Shown piece after piece: positions 24,557 to 32,750 of a DNA stretch of 64,000 nt. The DNA is taken from the NCBI GenBank assembly GCA_964535215.1, contig CAZHST010000013.1, positions 8,834-72,833 of the forward strand, written 5' to 3'. The notes beneath the pieces are model-generated. The model was not told the DNA's origin and did no database searches. It saw only the letters and a program-made list of their open reading frames with translations. The translations under genes and the position numbers were made by a program. The first letter of the stretch is position 1; every line of letters begins with the position of its first letter. The stretch comes from JACQHM01 sp964535215. GTDB taxonomy: Bacteria > Methylomirabilota > Methylomirabilia > Methylomirabilales > JACQHM01.

Positions 24557-24647
24557 CTCCTTTCCTGCCGAAACGCACGAAGGGAGGGCAGGAGATCCCT
24601 CCCGCCCTCCCCCGTACGGCCCACGCCATTTCGGATCCAAGGCGGCC

Positions 24648-26369
24648 TTAGTGGAGGCCAAAGACCACCAGAAGCCCACCCTTCGTGTTGGTCTTCAACC
24701 ACTCCTTGTAGTAGAGGGGCCAGATCCCGCCTCCCCCGGCCCCCGCCACGATGGCCACATACTGCTTCCCCTCAACGGTGAAGGTGGTCGGGTTGCCGTG
24801 AATGCCGGTGCCGACGTTAAACCTCCAAAGCTCCTGACCCGTCGTGTCATCGAAGGCCATGAAGGTGCCCTCAGGGTTCCCGGCAAACACCAACCCGCCG
24901 GCGGTGGCGAGGACACCGCTCGTCATGGGCATGGCATTATACCGGGTCCAGGCGATCTTCCCGCTGGCGGCATCGATGGCGTGGAGCCAACCATGGCCGG
25001 GTTTCAACCGAAGGACCTTGGCACCCAGGTACCACTCCCCCCGCCTCCACTCCATCCTCGCGGCCTGGAGGTCCATAGCCATGTTGAAGGCCGGGACGTA
25101 GGCCAGGCCAGTCTTCGGGCTATAGGCAATGGGATGCCACTCCTTCCCCCCGTCCAGGACCGGGGCAACGTCTTCGGTGACCCGATCGTAGACGACATCC
25201 TTCTCCGGCCAGTTGAAGATAGGGCGCCCCTCCCGGGTGAAGCCTTTGTTCCAGTTGATCCGGGAAATGGCCGTCGCGTAGATGAACTTCCCGTTTGTCC
25301 GGTCAATGGCGTAGAAGTAACCGTTCCGGTCGCCGTGGAGCCACACCTTCCGACCCTGCACATCGGCCAGGACCACCTCGTTCACCCCGTCATAGTCATA
25401 GGGGTCGTTCGGGGTGTACTGGAACCAGAACTTGATCTTGCCCGTGTCAGGGTCCATGGCCAGGGTGCAGTTGGTGTAGAGGTTGTCACCCGGCCGGACA
25501 TGGCGATCGAAGTCGGGGCCAGGGTTTCCCACCGGCCAGTAGAGGATGTTCAGTTCAGGATCGTAGGAGCCGGTCACCCAGGCCGAGCCCCCACCGTACT
25601 TCCAGGAATCCCCACCCCAGGTCTCGTTTCCCGGTTCCCCAGGGCCAGGGATTGTGTAGGTCTGCCAGACTTGGTCCCCGGTCTCGGCATCAATGGCCTT
25701 GATCCATCCCCGGACGCCGTACTCGGCCCCTGAGGTCCCGAAGATGATCTTCCCGCGGAGGGCCATGGGCATAATGGTGAAGCTCTCCGAGTACGTGTAG
25801 TCCCCATGCTTTTTATCCCAGATGACCTCCCCGGTCATGTTGTTCAGGGCGACCACATGGGCATCGAGGGTGGCCAGATAGACCTTGTCCCGGTAAAGGG
25901 CCACGCCCCGGTTCACCACGTCGCAGCAGAGGTGAGGGTAGACATCTCCCGGAAGCTCCCGTTCATACTTCCAGACGATCCTCCCGTTTCTGCCATCCAC
26001 AGCCAGGACCCGGTTAAAGGAGGTGGTGACGTAGATCATCCCGTTGATGGCATTGGCCTGGCTATCCTGGCCTTCGACGACACCAAACGAGACGATATAC
26101 TTCGGCACCAGGTTCCTAACGTTCCCTTTGTTGATCTGGTCGAGGGGGCTAAACCGGGTGCTGTGATAGTCCCGACCATAGAGGAGCCAGTTATTCGGGT
26201 CCTTATCGGCGTTCAGCAGGATCTCGTCGCTCACGTAGTTCGGGACCTGCTGGGCTTCCAGCACTTCCGGGAGGCCATAGACTTGGGCGGAGACAACAGC
26301 CGGTACGCCGACAAAGACAACCGGCAGGAGGAACAGGCCAAGAAGCATCCGCCTCTCTTTGGTCTTCAT
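24648..26369 (-). CDS. Lanthanide-type PQQ-dependent alcohol dehydrogenase B (XoxF/ExaA-like)
   Basis: A 573-residue periplasmic quinoprotein with a signal peptide (about 1-28) and eight-bladed propeller. Vicinal Cys148-Cys149 in 'HLCCDVVNRG' form the ring over PQQ. 'GAEY' (Glu216), 'GNP' (Asn282) and 'DYDG' (Asp325, Asp327) supply the metal site; the extra Asp327, two residues after the catalytic Asp, marks lanthanide-dependent enzymes such as XoxF and PedH. Overall motifs are nearer to ExaA/PedH alcohol dehydrogenases than to classical MxaF, so the alcohol may be methanol or larger. It heads operon B and is strongly similar to copy A at 27846-29546. It has its own promoter at 26528-26556. 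Confidence 0.94.
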   Translation of the reverse strand: MKTKERRMLLGLFLLPVVFVGVPAVVSAQVYGLPEVLEAQQVPNYVSDEILLNADKDPNNWLLYGRDYHSTRFSPLDQINKGNVRNLVPKYIVSFGVVEGQDSQANAINGMIYVTTSFNRVLAVDGRNGRIVWKYERELPGDVYPHLCCDVVNRGVALYRDKVYLATLDAHVVALNNMTGEVIWDKKHGDYTYSESFTIMPMALRGKIIFGTSGAEYGVRGWIKAIDAETGDQVWQTYTIPGPGEPGNETWGGDSWKYGGGSAWVTGSYDPELNILYWPVGNPGPDFDRHVRPGDNLYTNCTLAMDPDTGKIKFWFQYTPNDPYDYDGVNEVVLADVQGRKVWLHGDRNGYFYAIDRTNGKFIYATAISRINWNKGFTREGRPIFNWPEKDVVYDRVTEDVAPVLDGGKEWHPIAYSPKTGLAYVPAFNMAMDLQAARMEWRRGEWYLGAKVLRLKPGHGWLHAIDAASGKIAWTRYNAMPMTSGVLATAGGLVFAGNPEGTFMAFDDTTGQELWRFNVGTGIHGNPTTFTVEGKQYVAIVAGAGGGGIWPLYYKEWLKTNTKGGLLVVFGLH

Positions 26370-26527
26370 TGTTTCCTCCTCATACCTTCTCGTGAACAGC
26401 GCTCAACACTCTCCCTAGCTCTCTTGGGCCCAACCCCCTTCCACCCCCTTTCAGATCCTAAGCTCCTTGCTGAAGGGAGGTTCCTTCCCCATTATTAGCC
26501 GTACCAATCCCTGGCCGAGGTAGTTTA

Positions 26528-26556
26528 AATTTACAACACTGTTCTATTTCAGTCAA
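26528..26556 (-). promoter_or_regulatory. Promoter of alcohol dehydrogenase operon B
   Basis: On the minus strand TTGACT (26551-26556), a 17-base spacer and TAAATT (26528-26533). The spacer contains AATAGAACAGTGTTG, nearly identical to the spacer of the operon A promoter (AATAAAACTGTGTTG). AACA-N-TGTT (read on either strand) inside the spacer is palindromic and may bind a regulator. The start site would be about 150 bases upstream of the gene. Confidence 0.65.
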
Positions 26557-26569
26557 GAAAAATACCACT

Positions 26570-26620
26570 GATCCCCCCAGAGCCGGCACCAGTCGGCGTC
26601 TGAGGGGACCAGGGGGGATC
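26570..26620 (-). terminator. Hairpin terminator after operon A
   Basis: GATCCCCCC (26570-26578) pairs with GGGGGGATC (26612-26620), with a further GC-rich hairpin between. The hairpin starts at the last base of the cytochrome gene stop codon. On the minus strand it is followed within eight bases by a five-T run, which overlaps the -35 region of operon B. This supports two separate transcripts for the dehydrogenase operons. Confidence 0.65.
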
Positions 26621-27006
26621 TACCGGAGGACCTTTGAAGGGTCTCCCCGAGACTTGGACCGGATATAGGCGATGATCTTCCAGATCTGGTCAGGGGTCAG
26701 CTTTCCCTCCCATGGCGGCATGAGCGTCCCCGGACGGCCTCGGCTGATGGTTTTAAACAGCATGCCATCGGTTGGCTGGTACCTCCAGACGTCATCCGTG
26801 AGATCTGGACCCGTCCCACCTTCCGCGTTTAAGCCGTGGCAGTTATGGCAACCGGTGGCGAGGTAAAGCTGGTGTCCTTCGGCAATGGCCTTAGGATCTC
26901 CCGTATACGGATTCTTGTCATCCTCCTGAGCCGTGGTGATTGCCGTGGCCAAAATCCCTATGGCCAGCCCTCCAGCAAGAATCATCCCTCGGTCCCATCG
27001 TCTCAT
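26620..27006 (-). CDS. Periplasmic cytochrome c (XoxG-like)
   Basis: A 128-residue exported monohaem cytochrome c: signal peptide (about 1-26), CHNCH at 53-57 and axial Met96 in 'GTLMPPW'. It aligns with the cytochrome half of the fusion at 22655-23524, including 'GPDLTDD-WR' and 'IWKIIAY'. Position after a PQQ dehydrogenase and an XoxJ-like protein indicates it is the electron acceptor of dehydrogenase A. The gene ends on the terminator hairpin. Confidence 0.92.
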   Translation of the reverse strand: MRRWDRGMILAGGLAIGILATAITTAQEDDKNPYTGDPKAIAEGHQLYLATGCHNCHGLNAEGGTGPDLTDDVWRYQPTDGMLFKTISRGRPGTLMPPWEGKLTPDQIWKIIAYIRSKSRGDPSKVLR

Positions 27007-27016
27007 CGTCTAGGCC

Positions 27017-27826
27017 TCATCCCTCAAAGGGGGGATAGAAAGGAATCCCATATTTGGCCAGGATCCGCTCAATGGTTCCATCCTTCAAGAGCGTTTCCAC
27101 AGCTCCATCAATGACCTCCTTTAAATCCTGGTCTTCCTTTCGGATTCCAATCGCCACGTTGGTTCTGAGTTCTGGATCCGGGTGATACCTGTCGGCGATC
27201 TTTACCCTCAGGGAGGGATCGGTCCGCTTCAACCATCCAAAGGTGGGAGCCCAGAGGAGGCCGGCTCTGAGCTCCCCCTTCTGGATGGCCTGGAGAAGAG
27301 CCCTCGGATCTCGGTACTGACGGACCTGATACCCTCTTTGGAAGAGGACCCGATAGGGTCTGGTCCACACCTCAACCCCCACGGGGGTTCCCTTCAAGGC
27401 CTCCAGGGGAGGTGTCGCCTCGTCCTCGCGGAGCACGAGAACGTAGGCTCCTCCATAATAGGGCCGGGAGAACATCAGCTCCTCGCCGGCCCATTCCCCT
27501 ACCGGAAGGCCCATGAAGAGATCGCAGCTCTTCTGGGCCAAGAGCCCGCGTCTGATCGCCCGCTCGGTGAAGTAGGTCTCGTTCCAGTGGAGCTGGAGCC
27601 GGATCCTGAGATGCGCAGCAATGGCCTGGGCGATCTCGATGTCGAACCCTGGGCGGGTGGGATCATCCATCGAGTAGGGGGGATTGTCTGGGTCCACGCA
27701 GATGCGGAGGATACCCGAGGCCTTGATCCTCTCCCAGGTCCCCAGCTGGGCCAAAACATCGGAGAGGGCCGGACCTCCAACGAGGAGGAGCCCCGCCATC
27801 AGGATCGAGACCTTCACCGTTTCCAA
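27017..27826 (-). CDS. XoxJ-like periplasmic binding protein A
   Basis: A 269-residue exported protein (signal peptide about 1-27) of solute-binding family 3, XoxJ/MxaJ branch. Motifs include 'CVDPDNPPYSMDD', 'GFDIEIAQ', 'CDLFMGLPVG' and 'GLLWAPTFGW'. It lies 20 bases after dehydrogenase A and 11 bases before the cytochrome gene. The family assists maturation or activation of PQQ methanol dehydrogenases in the periplasm; no ABC transporter partner is present. It lacks the Pro/Ser insert found in copy B. Confidence 0.88.
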   Translation of the reverse strand: METVKVSILMAGLLLVGGPALSDVLAQLGTWERIKASGILRICVDPDNPPYSMDDPTRPGFDIEIAQAIAAHLRIRLQLHWNETYFTERAIRRGLLAQKSCDLFMGLPVGEWAGEELMFSRPYYGGAYVLVLREDEATPPLEALKGTPVGVEVWTRPYRVLFQRGYQVRQYRDPRALLQAIQKGELRAGLLWAPTFGWLKRTDPSLRVKIADRYHPDPELRTNVAIGIRKEDQDLKEVIDGAVETLLKDGTIERILAKYGIPFYPPFEG

Positions 27827-27845
27827 TCCTACATGGCTTGGCGCG

Positions 27846-29546
27846 TTAGTCCATCAGCCCAAAGACGAAGAGGGCCCCACCCTTGGTGTTCTCTTTCAAC
27901 CAGGGGGCACACCCCCCACCCATCGTCTGCCATCCGATCCAGCCACCCCACCCTGAGACGATAGCCACGTACTGCTTGCCATCAACGGTGAAGGTGGTGG
28001 GGCTCCCCTTGATCCCGGAACCGGTCTGGAACTTCCAGAGGAGCTCGCCGGTCTTGGCATCGAAGGCCAGGAATTCCCCCTCCGGATTCCCCGTGAAGAC
28101 CAATCCCCCTCCTGTCGCCATCACACCGGCGTACATCGGAGAACGGTTGTTCCAGACCCAGGCTGTTTTCCCGGTGGCCACATCAATGGCCTTTAGCGCC
28201 CCGTGGCCCGGATGGTACGCCAGGAGCTCCGCGCCCAAGTAAAACTGCCCCCTCCTCGGCTCCTCAAACTTGGCCTGCATATCCATGGTGCACTGGAAAG
28301 TCGGGACGTAGGCGTACCCGGTCTGGGGGCTGTAAGCCATTGGCACGGTCTCCTTCCCCCCTTCCAAAGATGGGGAGATGTTCCTCGTCACCCGATCTCG
28401 ATAGACGAACTTCTCCGGGTTCACGATCGGCCGGCCGGTGACGGGATCTAACCCCTTGGCCCAGTTAATAGGAGAAAGAGGGGTCGCATAGATGAACTTC
28501 CCGTTCGTCCGGTCAATGGCATAAAAGTAGCCATTTCGATCGGCATGGACCCAGGCCTTCCGTCCCTTGATATCTACCAGAATCACCTCGTTCGCCCCAT
28601 CATAGTCCCAGACATCATGGGGGGTATACTGGAAGTAGAACTTGATCTTCCCGGTGTCCGGATCGAGGGCCAGGGTCGAGTTTGTATAGAGGTTGTCGCC
28701 GGGCCTGACCTCGCCGTCCAGATCAGGCGTTGGGTTTCCAACCCCCCAGTAGAGGATGTTCAGCTCGGGATCGTAAGAGCCTGTGAGGTAGGTAGAGCCG
28801 CCCCCGTACATCCAGGCGTCCCCTGATCCCCACGTCTCGTTCCCAGGCTCCCCAGGGGCAGGGATCGTGTAGGTCTTCCAAACACTTGCCCCGGTCTCCG
28901 CGTCAAAGGCCTGGATAAAGAGGCGGGTCGGATACTCGGCCCCTGAGGTGCCCACGATGATTTTCCCCCGTAAGGGGAGGGGGGCCACCGTCGTCGTATA
29001 GCCCCCGGTATAGTCCTCAAATTTGACATCCCAGATCACTTTACCGGTCTTGGCATCCAACGCGACAAGGTGCTCATCCAGCGTGGCCATATAGACTTTA
29101 TCCCTGTACAGGGCAACTCCCCTGTTCAAGACATCACAGCAGAGATACCGGGTGATGTCCTCCGGGAGGGGATGGTAGTAGCGCCAGAGCACTTTTCCCG
29201 TTCGGCCATCCAAGGCGAAGAGCCGGTTCCAAGACGAGGTGACATAGAGCACCCCGTTATTGGCCATCGCCTGGCTGTTTTGGCCATCGAGGACCCCAAA
29301 CTGGAAGACCCATTTGGGGACGAGCTTCTTCACATTGCTGGTGTTAATTTGGGCGAGGGGACTGAAGCGGGTGCTGGCGTAGTCCCGACCATAGAAAAAC
29401 CAGTTGTGGGGATCCTTCTCGGCGTTCAAGAGCATCTCATCCGTGACATAGATCGGCTCAGCCTGCGCCGCGGCGACGGCCGGTACCGTGAAGAGGGTCA
29501 GGAGCGCCAGGATGAACCATCGAAAGCCTGGGTTCAATGGATTCAT
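27846..29546 (-). CDS. Lanthanide-type PQQ-dependent alcohol dehydrogenase A (XoxF/ExaA-like)
   Basis: A 566-residue periplasmic quinoprotein with a signal peptide (about 1-28, cleaved near 'AAA-Q'). Vicinal Cys136-Cys137 ('YLCCDVLNRG'), Glu204 ('GAEY'), Asn271 ('GVGN') and 'WDYDGANE' (Asp314, Asp316) build the PQQ and metal site. Asp316 is the extra acid that marks lanthanide-dependent forms. It is the first gene of operon A, followed by XoxJ-like and cytochrome genes, which fits a complete periplasmic alcohol oxidation unit delivering electrons to the respiratory chain. As with copy B, the sequence is between XoxF and ExaA/PedH, so the physiological alcohol is not certain. Confidence 0.95.
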   Translation of the reverse strand: MNPLNPGFRWFILALLTLFTVPAVAAAQAEPIYVTDEMLLNAEKDPHNWFFYGRDYASTRFSPLAQINTSNVKKLVPKWVFQFGVLDGQNSQAMANNGVLYVTSSWNRLFALDGRTGKVLWRYYHPLPEDITRYLCCDVLNRGVALYRDKVYMATLDEHLVALDAKTGKVIWDVKFEDYTGGYTTTVAPLPLRGKIIVGTSGAEYPTRLFIQAFDAETGASVWKTYTIPAPGEPGNETWGSGDAWMYGGGSTYLTGSYDPELNILYWGVGNPTPDLDGEVRPGDNLYTNSTLALDPDTGKIKFYFQYTPHDVWDYDGANEVILVDIKGRKAWVHADRNGYFYAIDRTNGKFIYATPLSPINWAKGLDPVTGRPIVNPEKFVYRDRVTRNISPSLEGGKETVPMAYSPQTGYAYVPTFQCTMDMQAKFEEPRRGQFYLGAELLAYHPGHGALKAIDVATGKTAWVWNNRSPMYAGVMATGGGLVFTGNPEGEFLAFDAKTGELLWKFQTGSGIKGSPTTFTVDGKQYVAIVSGWGGWIGWQTMGGGCAPWLKENTKGGALFVFGLMD

Positions 29547-29675
29547 ACCTTCCTCCTTTCTCTACCCCTTTAGGGTTGACCCGGAGCTAGACGTTCTTTT
29601 AGAGCTCTTTGGTTTCATCAACGGGCCTTGCTAAGACCCACCACCTCCCTTCTCCAAGCGGGAATGTCGGTGCTT

Positions 29676-29704
29676 CTTCTACAACACAGTTTTATTCTTG
29701 TCAA
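29676..29704 (-). promoter_or_regulatory. Promoter of alcohol dehydrogenase operon A
   Basis: Minus strand: TTGACA (29699-29704), 17-base spacer, TAGAAG (29676-29681). The spacer AATAAAACTGTGTTG is shared almost exactly with the operon B promoter. It stands back to back with the promoter of the enolase-superfamily gene, the boxes 40 bases apart. Confidence 0.65.
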
Positions 29705-29744
29705 GGCCTAACCGCTCCTGGGTTCAGAATGGCTTCCCTGCCCT

Positions 29745-29772
29745 TTGACAACGGCTCTTTTTTTGCTACAAT
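29745..29772 (+). promoter_or_regulatory. Sigma-70-type promoter of the enolase-superfamily gene
   Basis: TTGACA (29745-29750), 16-base spacer, TACAAT (29767-29772). Both boxes are close to consensus. The start would be about 38 bases upstream of the ATG at 29817. Confidence 0.7.
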
Positions 29773-29816
29773 ACGATGACCCACGGAAACCATCATCTTT
29801 ATGGAGGAGAGATGCC

Positions 29817-30911
29817 ATGCGGATCAGCGAGGTGGAGGTTGTCCTCTTAAAAAAGACCCTGGCCAAGCCTCTGGTCCTCTCCCGGGGGGAGATAGGAGAG
29901 CGGAGGTTTGCCTTTGTCCTGGTCCACACCGATGAGGGGATTACCGGTGTAGGGGAAGGGGTTGGGGATCCTGCCGTGATCCAGGCTACTCTAGAACGGC
30001 GCCTGAAGCCAATCCTCATCGGGGAGGACCCGCGCGATATCGAGCGCCTCTGGCGGAAGATGTTTGCTGGAGCCGTCTACTGGGACCTCAAAGGGGGGTT
30101 GGTGACGGCGATCAGCGCCGTCGATATCGCCCTTTGGGACTTAAAGGCCAAGGCCTTGGGGGTTCCGGTCTATCAACTGCTGGGCGGGAGCTTCCGGGGA
30201 AAGGTGAAGGCTTATGCCAGCGACCTCTTCTGGGATGAACCGGAGGTGATGGCGGAGGCGGCTGCCAAATCCGTTGCCGATGGGTTTTCTATCGTGAAAA
30301 CCCACGTCGGAAGGGACCCAGAAGGGGATATGGCCCGGGTCCGAGCCATCCGCCGCGCCATCGGCGACCGGGTGGCTCTTATGATTGACATCAACGGCAA
30401 CTTCGACCGACCCACAGCCCTCTCAATGGGGAAGCGATTCAAGGAAGTAAATCCTTTTTGGTATGAGGAACCCTTGCCCCCGTATGATCTGGAGGGGTAC
30501 CGGGAGCTCAAGGAGCGCCTTGACCTTCCCATCGCCGCCGGGGAGAATGAGTTCACCAAGTACGGGTTTCTCGAACTCTTTCAGCGGGGCGCCGTGGATT
30601 ACGCCATGCCTGACATTGCCCGGGTCGGGGGCTTAACAGAGGCCGTCAAGATCTGCGCCCTGGCCGAGGCCTTCAACGTCCCCTGTTCCCCTCACAATTA
30701 TTCGAGCGGGGTTCTCTTAGCCGCGACCCTTCACCTAATGGCTGCCTTGCCCGGCACCGATCTCCTGGAGTTCGATGTGACCGGGACGTCCATCTACGAG
30801 GAGCTTTTCACCGAGCCCCTCTTGGTCCAGGAGGGGTTCGTCTCCGTTCCCCACGGGGTTGGTTTAGGCGTCGAGCTCAAGGAGGAAATCCGCAGGCGGT
30901 ACGCCCCCTGA
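29817..30911 (+). CDS. Mandelate racemase/muconate-lactonizing enzyme family protein
   Basis: A 364-residue enolase-superfamily enzyme. Metal ligands are Asp191 ('MIDINGN'), Glu217 ('WYEEPLPP') and Glu243 ('AAGENEF'). A Lys161-Thr-His163 motif stands on one face and an Asp266/His293 dyad on the other, which places it in the mandelate-racemase subgroup (acid-sugar dehydratases, racemases). The ATG at 29817 has GGAGGAG upstream and begins the capping domain; an earlier start would lie on the promoter. It is divergent from the alcohol dehydrogenase operon. Substrate unknown; probably a hydroxy- or sugar acid. Confidence 0.9.
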   Translation: MRISEVEVVLLKKTLAKPLVLSRGEIGERRFAFVLVHTDEGITGVGEGVGDPAVIQATLERRLKPILIGEDPRDIERLWRKMFAGAVYWDLKGGLVTAISAVDIALWDLKAKALGVPVYQLLGGSFRGKVKAYASDLFWDEPEVMAEAAAKSVADGFSIVKTHVGRDPEGDMARVRAIRRAIGDRVALMIDINGNFDRPTALSMGKRFKEVNPFWYEEPLPPYDLEGYRELKERLDLPIAAGENEFTKYGFLELFQRGAVDYAMPDIARVGGLTEAVKICALAEAFNVPCSPHNYSSGVLLAATLHLMAALPGTDLLEFDVTGTSIYEELFTEPLLVQEGFVSVPHGVGLGVELKEEIRRRYAP

Positions 30912-30954
30912 ATCCCCTCTTGAGCCGATCAATATTCTGGGGAAAGGTTTTCCG

Positions 30955-30984
30955 TTGACAAGGGAAGGGCCGATGCTGTTAAAT
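30955..30984 (+). promoter_or_regulatory. Promoter upstream of pilT
   Basis: TTGACA (30955-30960), an 18-base spacer and TTAAAT (30979-30984). The predicted start is about 80 bases upstream of the pilT ATG. Confidence 0.5.
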
Positions 30985-31070
30985 AACGTATATCTTGGGG
31001 ATTTCTTTAAGGAGTTCTGTCGGGGATGGATGGCCTGGACATACCCAGGACGGGAAAGCTGGAGGTGACC

Positions 31071-32216
31071 ATGCAACTTCAAGAGCTCCTTAGGCTAGCC
31101 GTTGAGCGAAGGGCTTCCGATCTCCATATCAAGGTTGGGTGTCCTCCGGTTCTCAGGCTCGATGAGAAGCTCACCCCTTTAAACGAACACCCCAAGTTTA
31201 CCCAGGAGGATGTCCTCGCCATCGCCTCCAGCATCATGAATACGAAGCAGAAAGAGAAGTTTAAGGAGAAGACCGAGCTGGACCTGGCGTATAGCGTCCC
31301 GGGGCTCGGGCGGTTCAGGGCCAATATCTTCCAGCAGCGGGGGACCGTTGGGATTGTCCTCCGGATCATCCCTATGAAGATCAGGTCCTTCGAGGAGCTG
31401 AACCTTCCCCCGGTCGTGGAGAAACTGGCCATGGAACCCCGGGGATTGCTCCTCGTGACGGGGACGACGGGGAGCGGGAAGTCCACGACCCTGGCGGCAA
31501 TGATCGATCACATCAACAACACCCGCTCGGGACACATCATCACCATCGAGGACCCCATCGAGTTCCTCCACCGGGACAAAAAGTGCCTGGTCAACCAGCG
31601 GGAGATTGGTGTAGATACCCCTTCCTTCTCCGAGGCCCTCCGCTCGGCCCTCAGACAGGATCCCGATGTCATTTTGGTCGGGGAGATGCGAGACTTCGAG
31701 ACGATCTCGACGGCCCTGGTGGCGGCGGAGACGGGTCATCTGGTCATGAGCACCCTCCACACCATCGACGCGGCTGAGACCATCAATCGGATCATCTCGG
31801 TCTTTCCCCCGTATCAGCAAAAACAGGTCCGGCTTCAGCTTTCAGGGGTCCTGAAAGGGATCATCTCGCAACGCCTGATCCCGAGGGCGGACGGAAAGGG
31901 CCGGGTCCCGGCGGTGGAGGTGATGGTCTCGACAGCCACCATCCGGGAGTGCATTGTGGATCCTGAGAAGACAAGAAAGATCCCTGAATACATCGCGGCC
32001 GGAAGCTCCCAGTACGGGATGCAGACCTTTGATCAGTCCCTTTTAGGGCTCTACAGGCGAGGGCTCATCACCTATGAGGAGGCCCTGCACTGGTCATCAA
32101 ACCCGGATGACTTTGCCCTGCGGGTCCGGGGGATCGAATCAACGGCAGATCAGACCTGGGGGATGACGTCTGAACCCCAACCGGCTCAAGGGGTTCCAGG
32201 TTTTCAGCGGATATGA
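31071..32216 (+). CDS. pilT: Type IV pilus retraction ATPase PilT
   Basis: A 381-residue GspE-family ATPase. 'RRASDLHIKVG' is the PilT N-terminal signature, Walker A is 'GTTGSGKSTT', the His box region contains 'STLHTIDAAETINRI', and Walker B is 'ILVGEMRD'. PilT hexamers at the inner membrane drive pilus retraction and twitching. The ATG at 31071 has GGAGGTGA upstream; a start at 31026 would add 15 residues without family support. Its stop overlaps the recX start (ATGA). No other pilus gene is in the window, so it serves a pilus system encoded elsewhere. PilU is an alternative name for close relatives. Confidence 0.92.
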   Translation: MQLQELLRLAVERRASDLHIKVGCPPVLRLDEKLTPLNEHPKFTQEDVLAIASSIMNTKQKEKFKEKTELDLAYSVPGLGRFRANIFQQRGTVGIVLRIIPMKIRSFEELNLPPVVEKLAMEPRGLLLVTGTTGSGKSTTLAAMIDHINNTRSGHIITIEDPIEFLHRDKKCLVNQREIGVDTPSFSEALRSALRQDPDVILVGEMRDFETISTALVAAETGHLVMSTLHTIDAAETINRIISVFPPYQQKQVRLQLSGVLKGIISQRLIPRADGKGRVPAVEVMVSTATIRECIVDPEKTRKIPEYIAAGSSQYGMQTFDQSLLGLYRRGLITYEEALHWSSNPDDFALRVRGIESTADQTWGMTSEPQPAQGVPGFQRI

Positions 32217-32725
32217 AGGGGCAAAAGGAGGACAGGGCTCAGGGGGTGGCCCTCAGGCTTCTGGCCATCCGGGGAAGGACTGTCTCTGAGATGAAAGAGA
32301 GACTCCTCAAGAAGGGTTTCCTGCCAGAAGAGGTTGAGGAAACGCTGCATCGCCTTTTAGAACAAGGGTACTTGAATGATCAGCGCTTCGCCCTCGACTG
32401 GGCCAAGGGACGGTTGGCCAGGGCACCAGTCGGTCGGCAGAGGATCGCCTCTGAACTCAAAGCGAGAGGGGTTGGTGAGGCAGCGATCAGAAAGGCCCTG
32501 ACGGAGGTCTATGCCCAGACCGACGAGTACCAGTTGGCCTCCAGAGCCGCTCTGCGGCGGCTTCCCTTCGTTCAGCGGCTTCCTTTGGAGAAACAACGAC
32601 ACCGGCTCTTCACTCATCTCCGACGGCTTGGGTTCTCGGCCTCAATAGCGTTGACCGTTCTGACAGAGCACCTGGGCAAGGCTTCTCCAGCAAGCGAGGA
32701 GCTGGCTGCTGATGACCTGCTCTGA
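32213..32725 (+). CDS. recX: RecA regulator RecX
   Basis: A 170-residue protein with the RecX three-helix repeats: 'ALRLLAIRGRTVSEMKERLLKKG', 'LLEQGYLNDQRFA' and 'GRQRIASELKARGV' segments. RecX binds RecA filaments and limits their growth. It overlaps pilT by four bases and precedes alaS by 25. In many bacteria recA stands just upstream of recX; here pilT occupies that place and recA is not in the window. Confidence 0.88.
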   Translation: MKGQKEDRAQGVALRLLAIRGRTVSEMKERLLKKGFLPEEVEETLHRLLEQGYLNDQRFALDWAKGRLARAPVGRQRIASELKARGVGEAAIRKALTEVYAQTDEYQLASRAALRRLPFVQRLPLEKQRHRLFTHLRRLGFSASIALTVLTEHLGKASPASEELAADDLL

Positions 32726-32750
32726 GGGAAGGCTTTAGGGATACGGCACG

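Noticed and set aside
1..29600. Mobile genomic island
   Set aside because: The block is accessory in content, but no integrase, transposase, tRNA border or attachment repeats were found, and its base composition looks like the rest.
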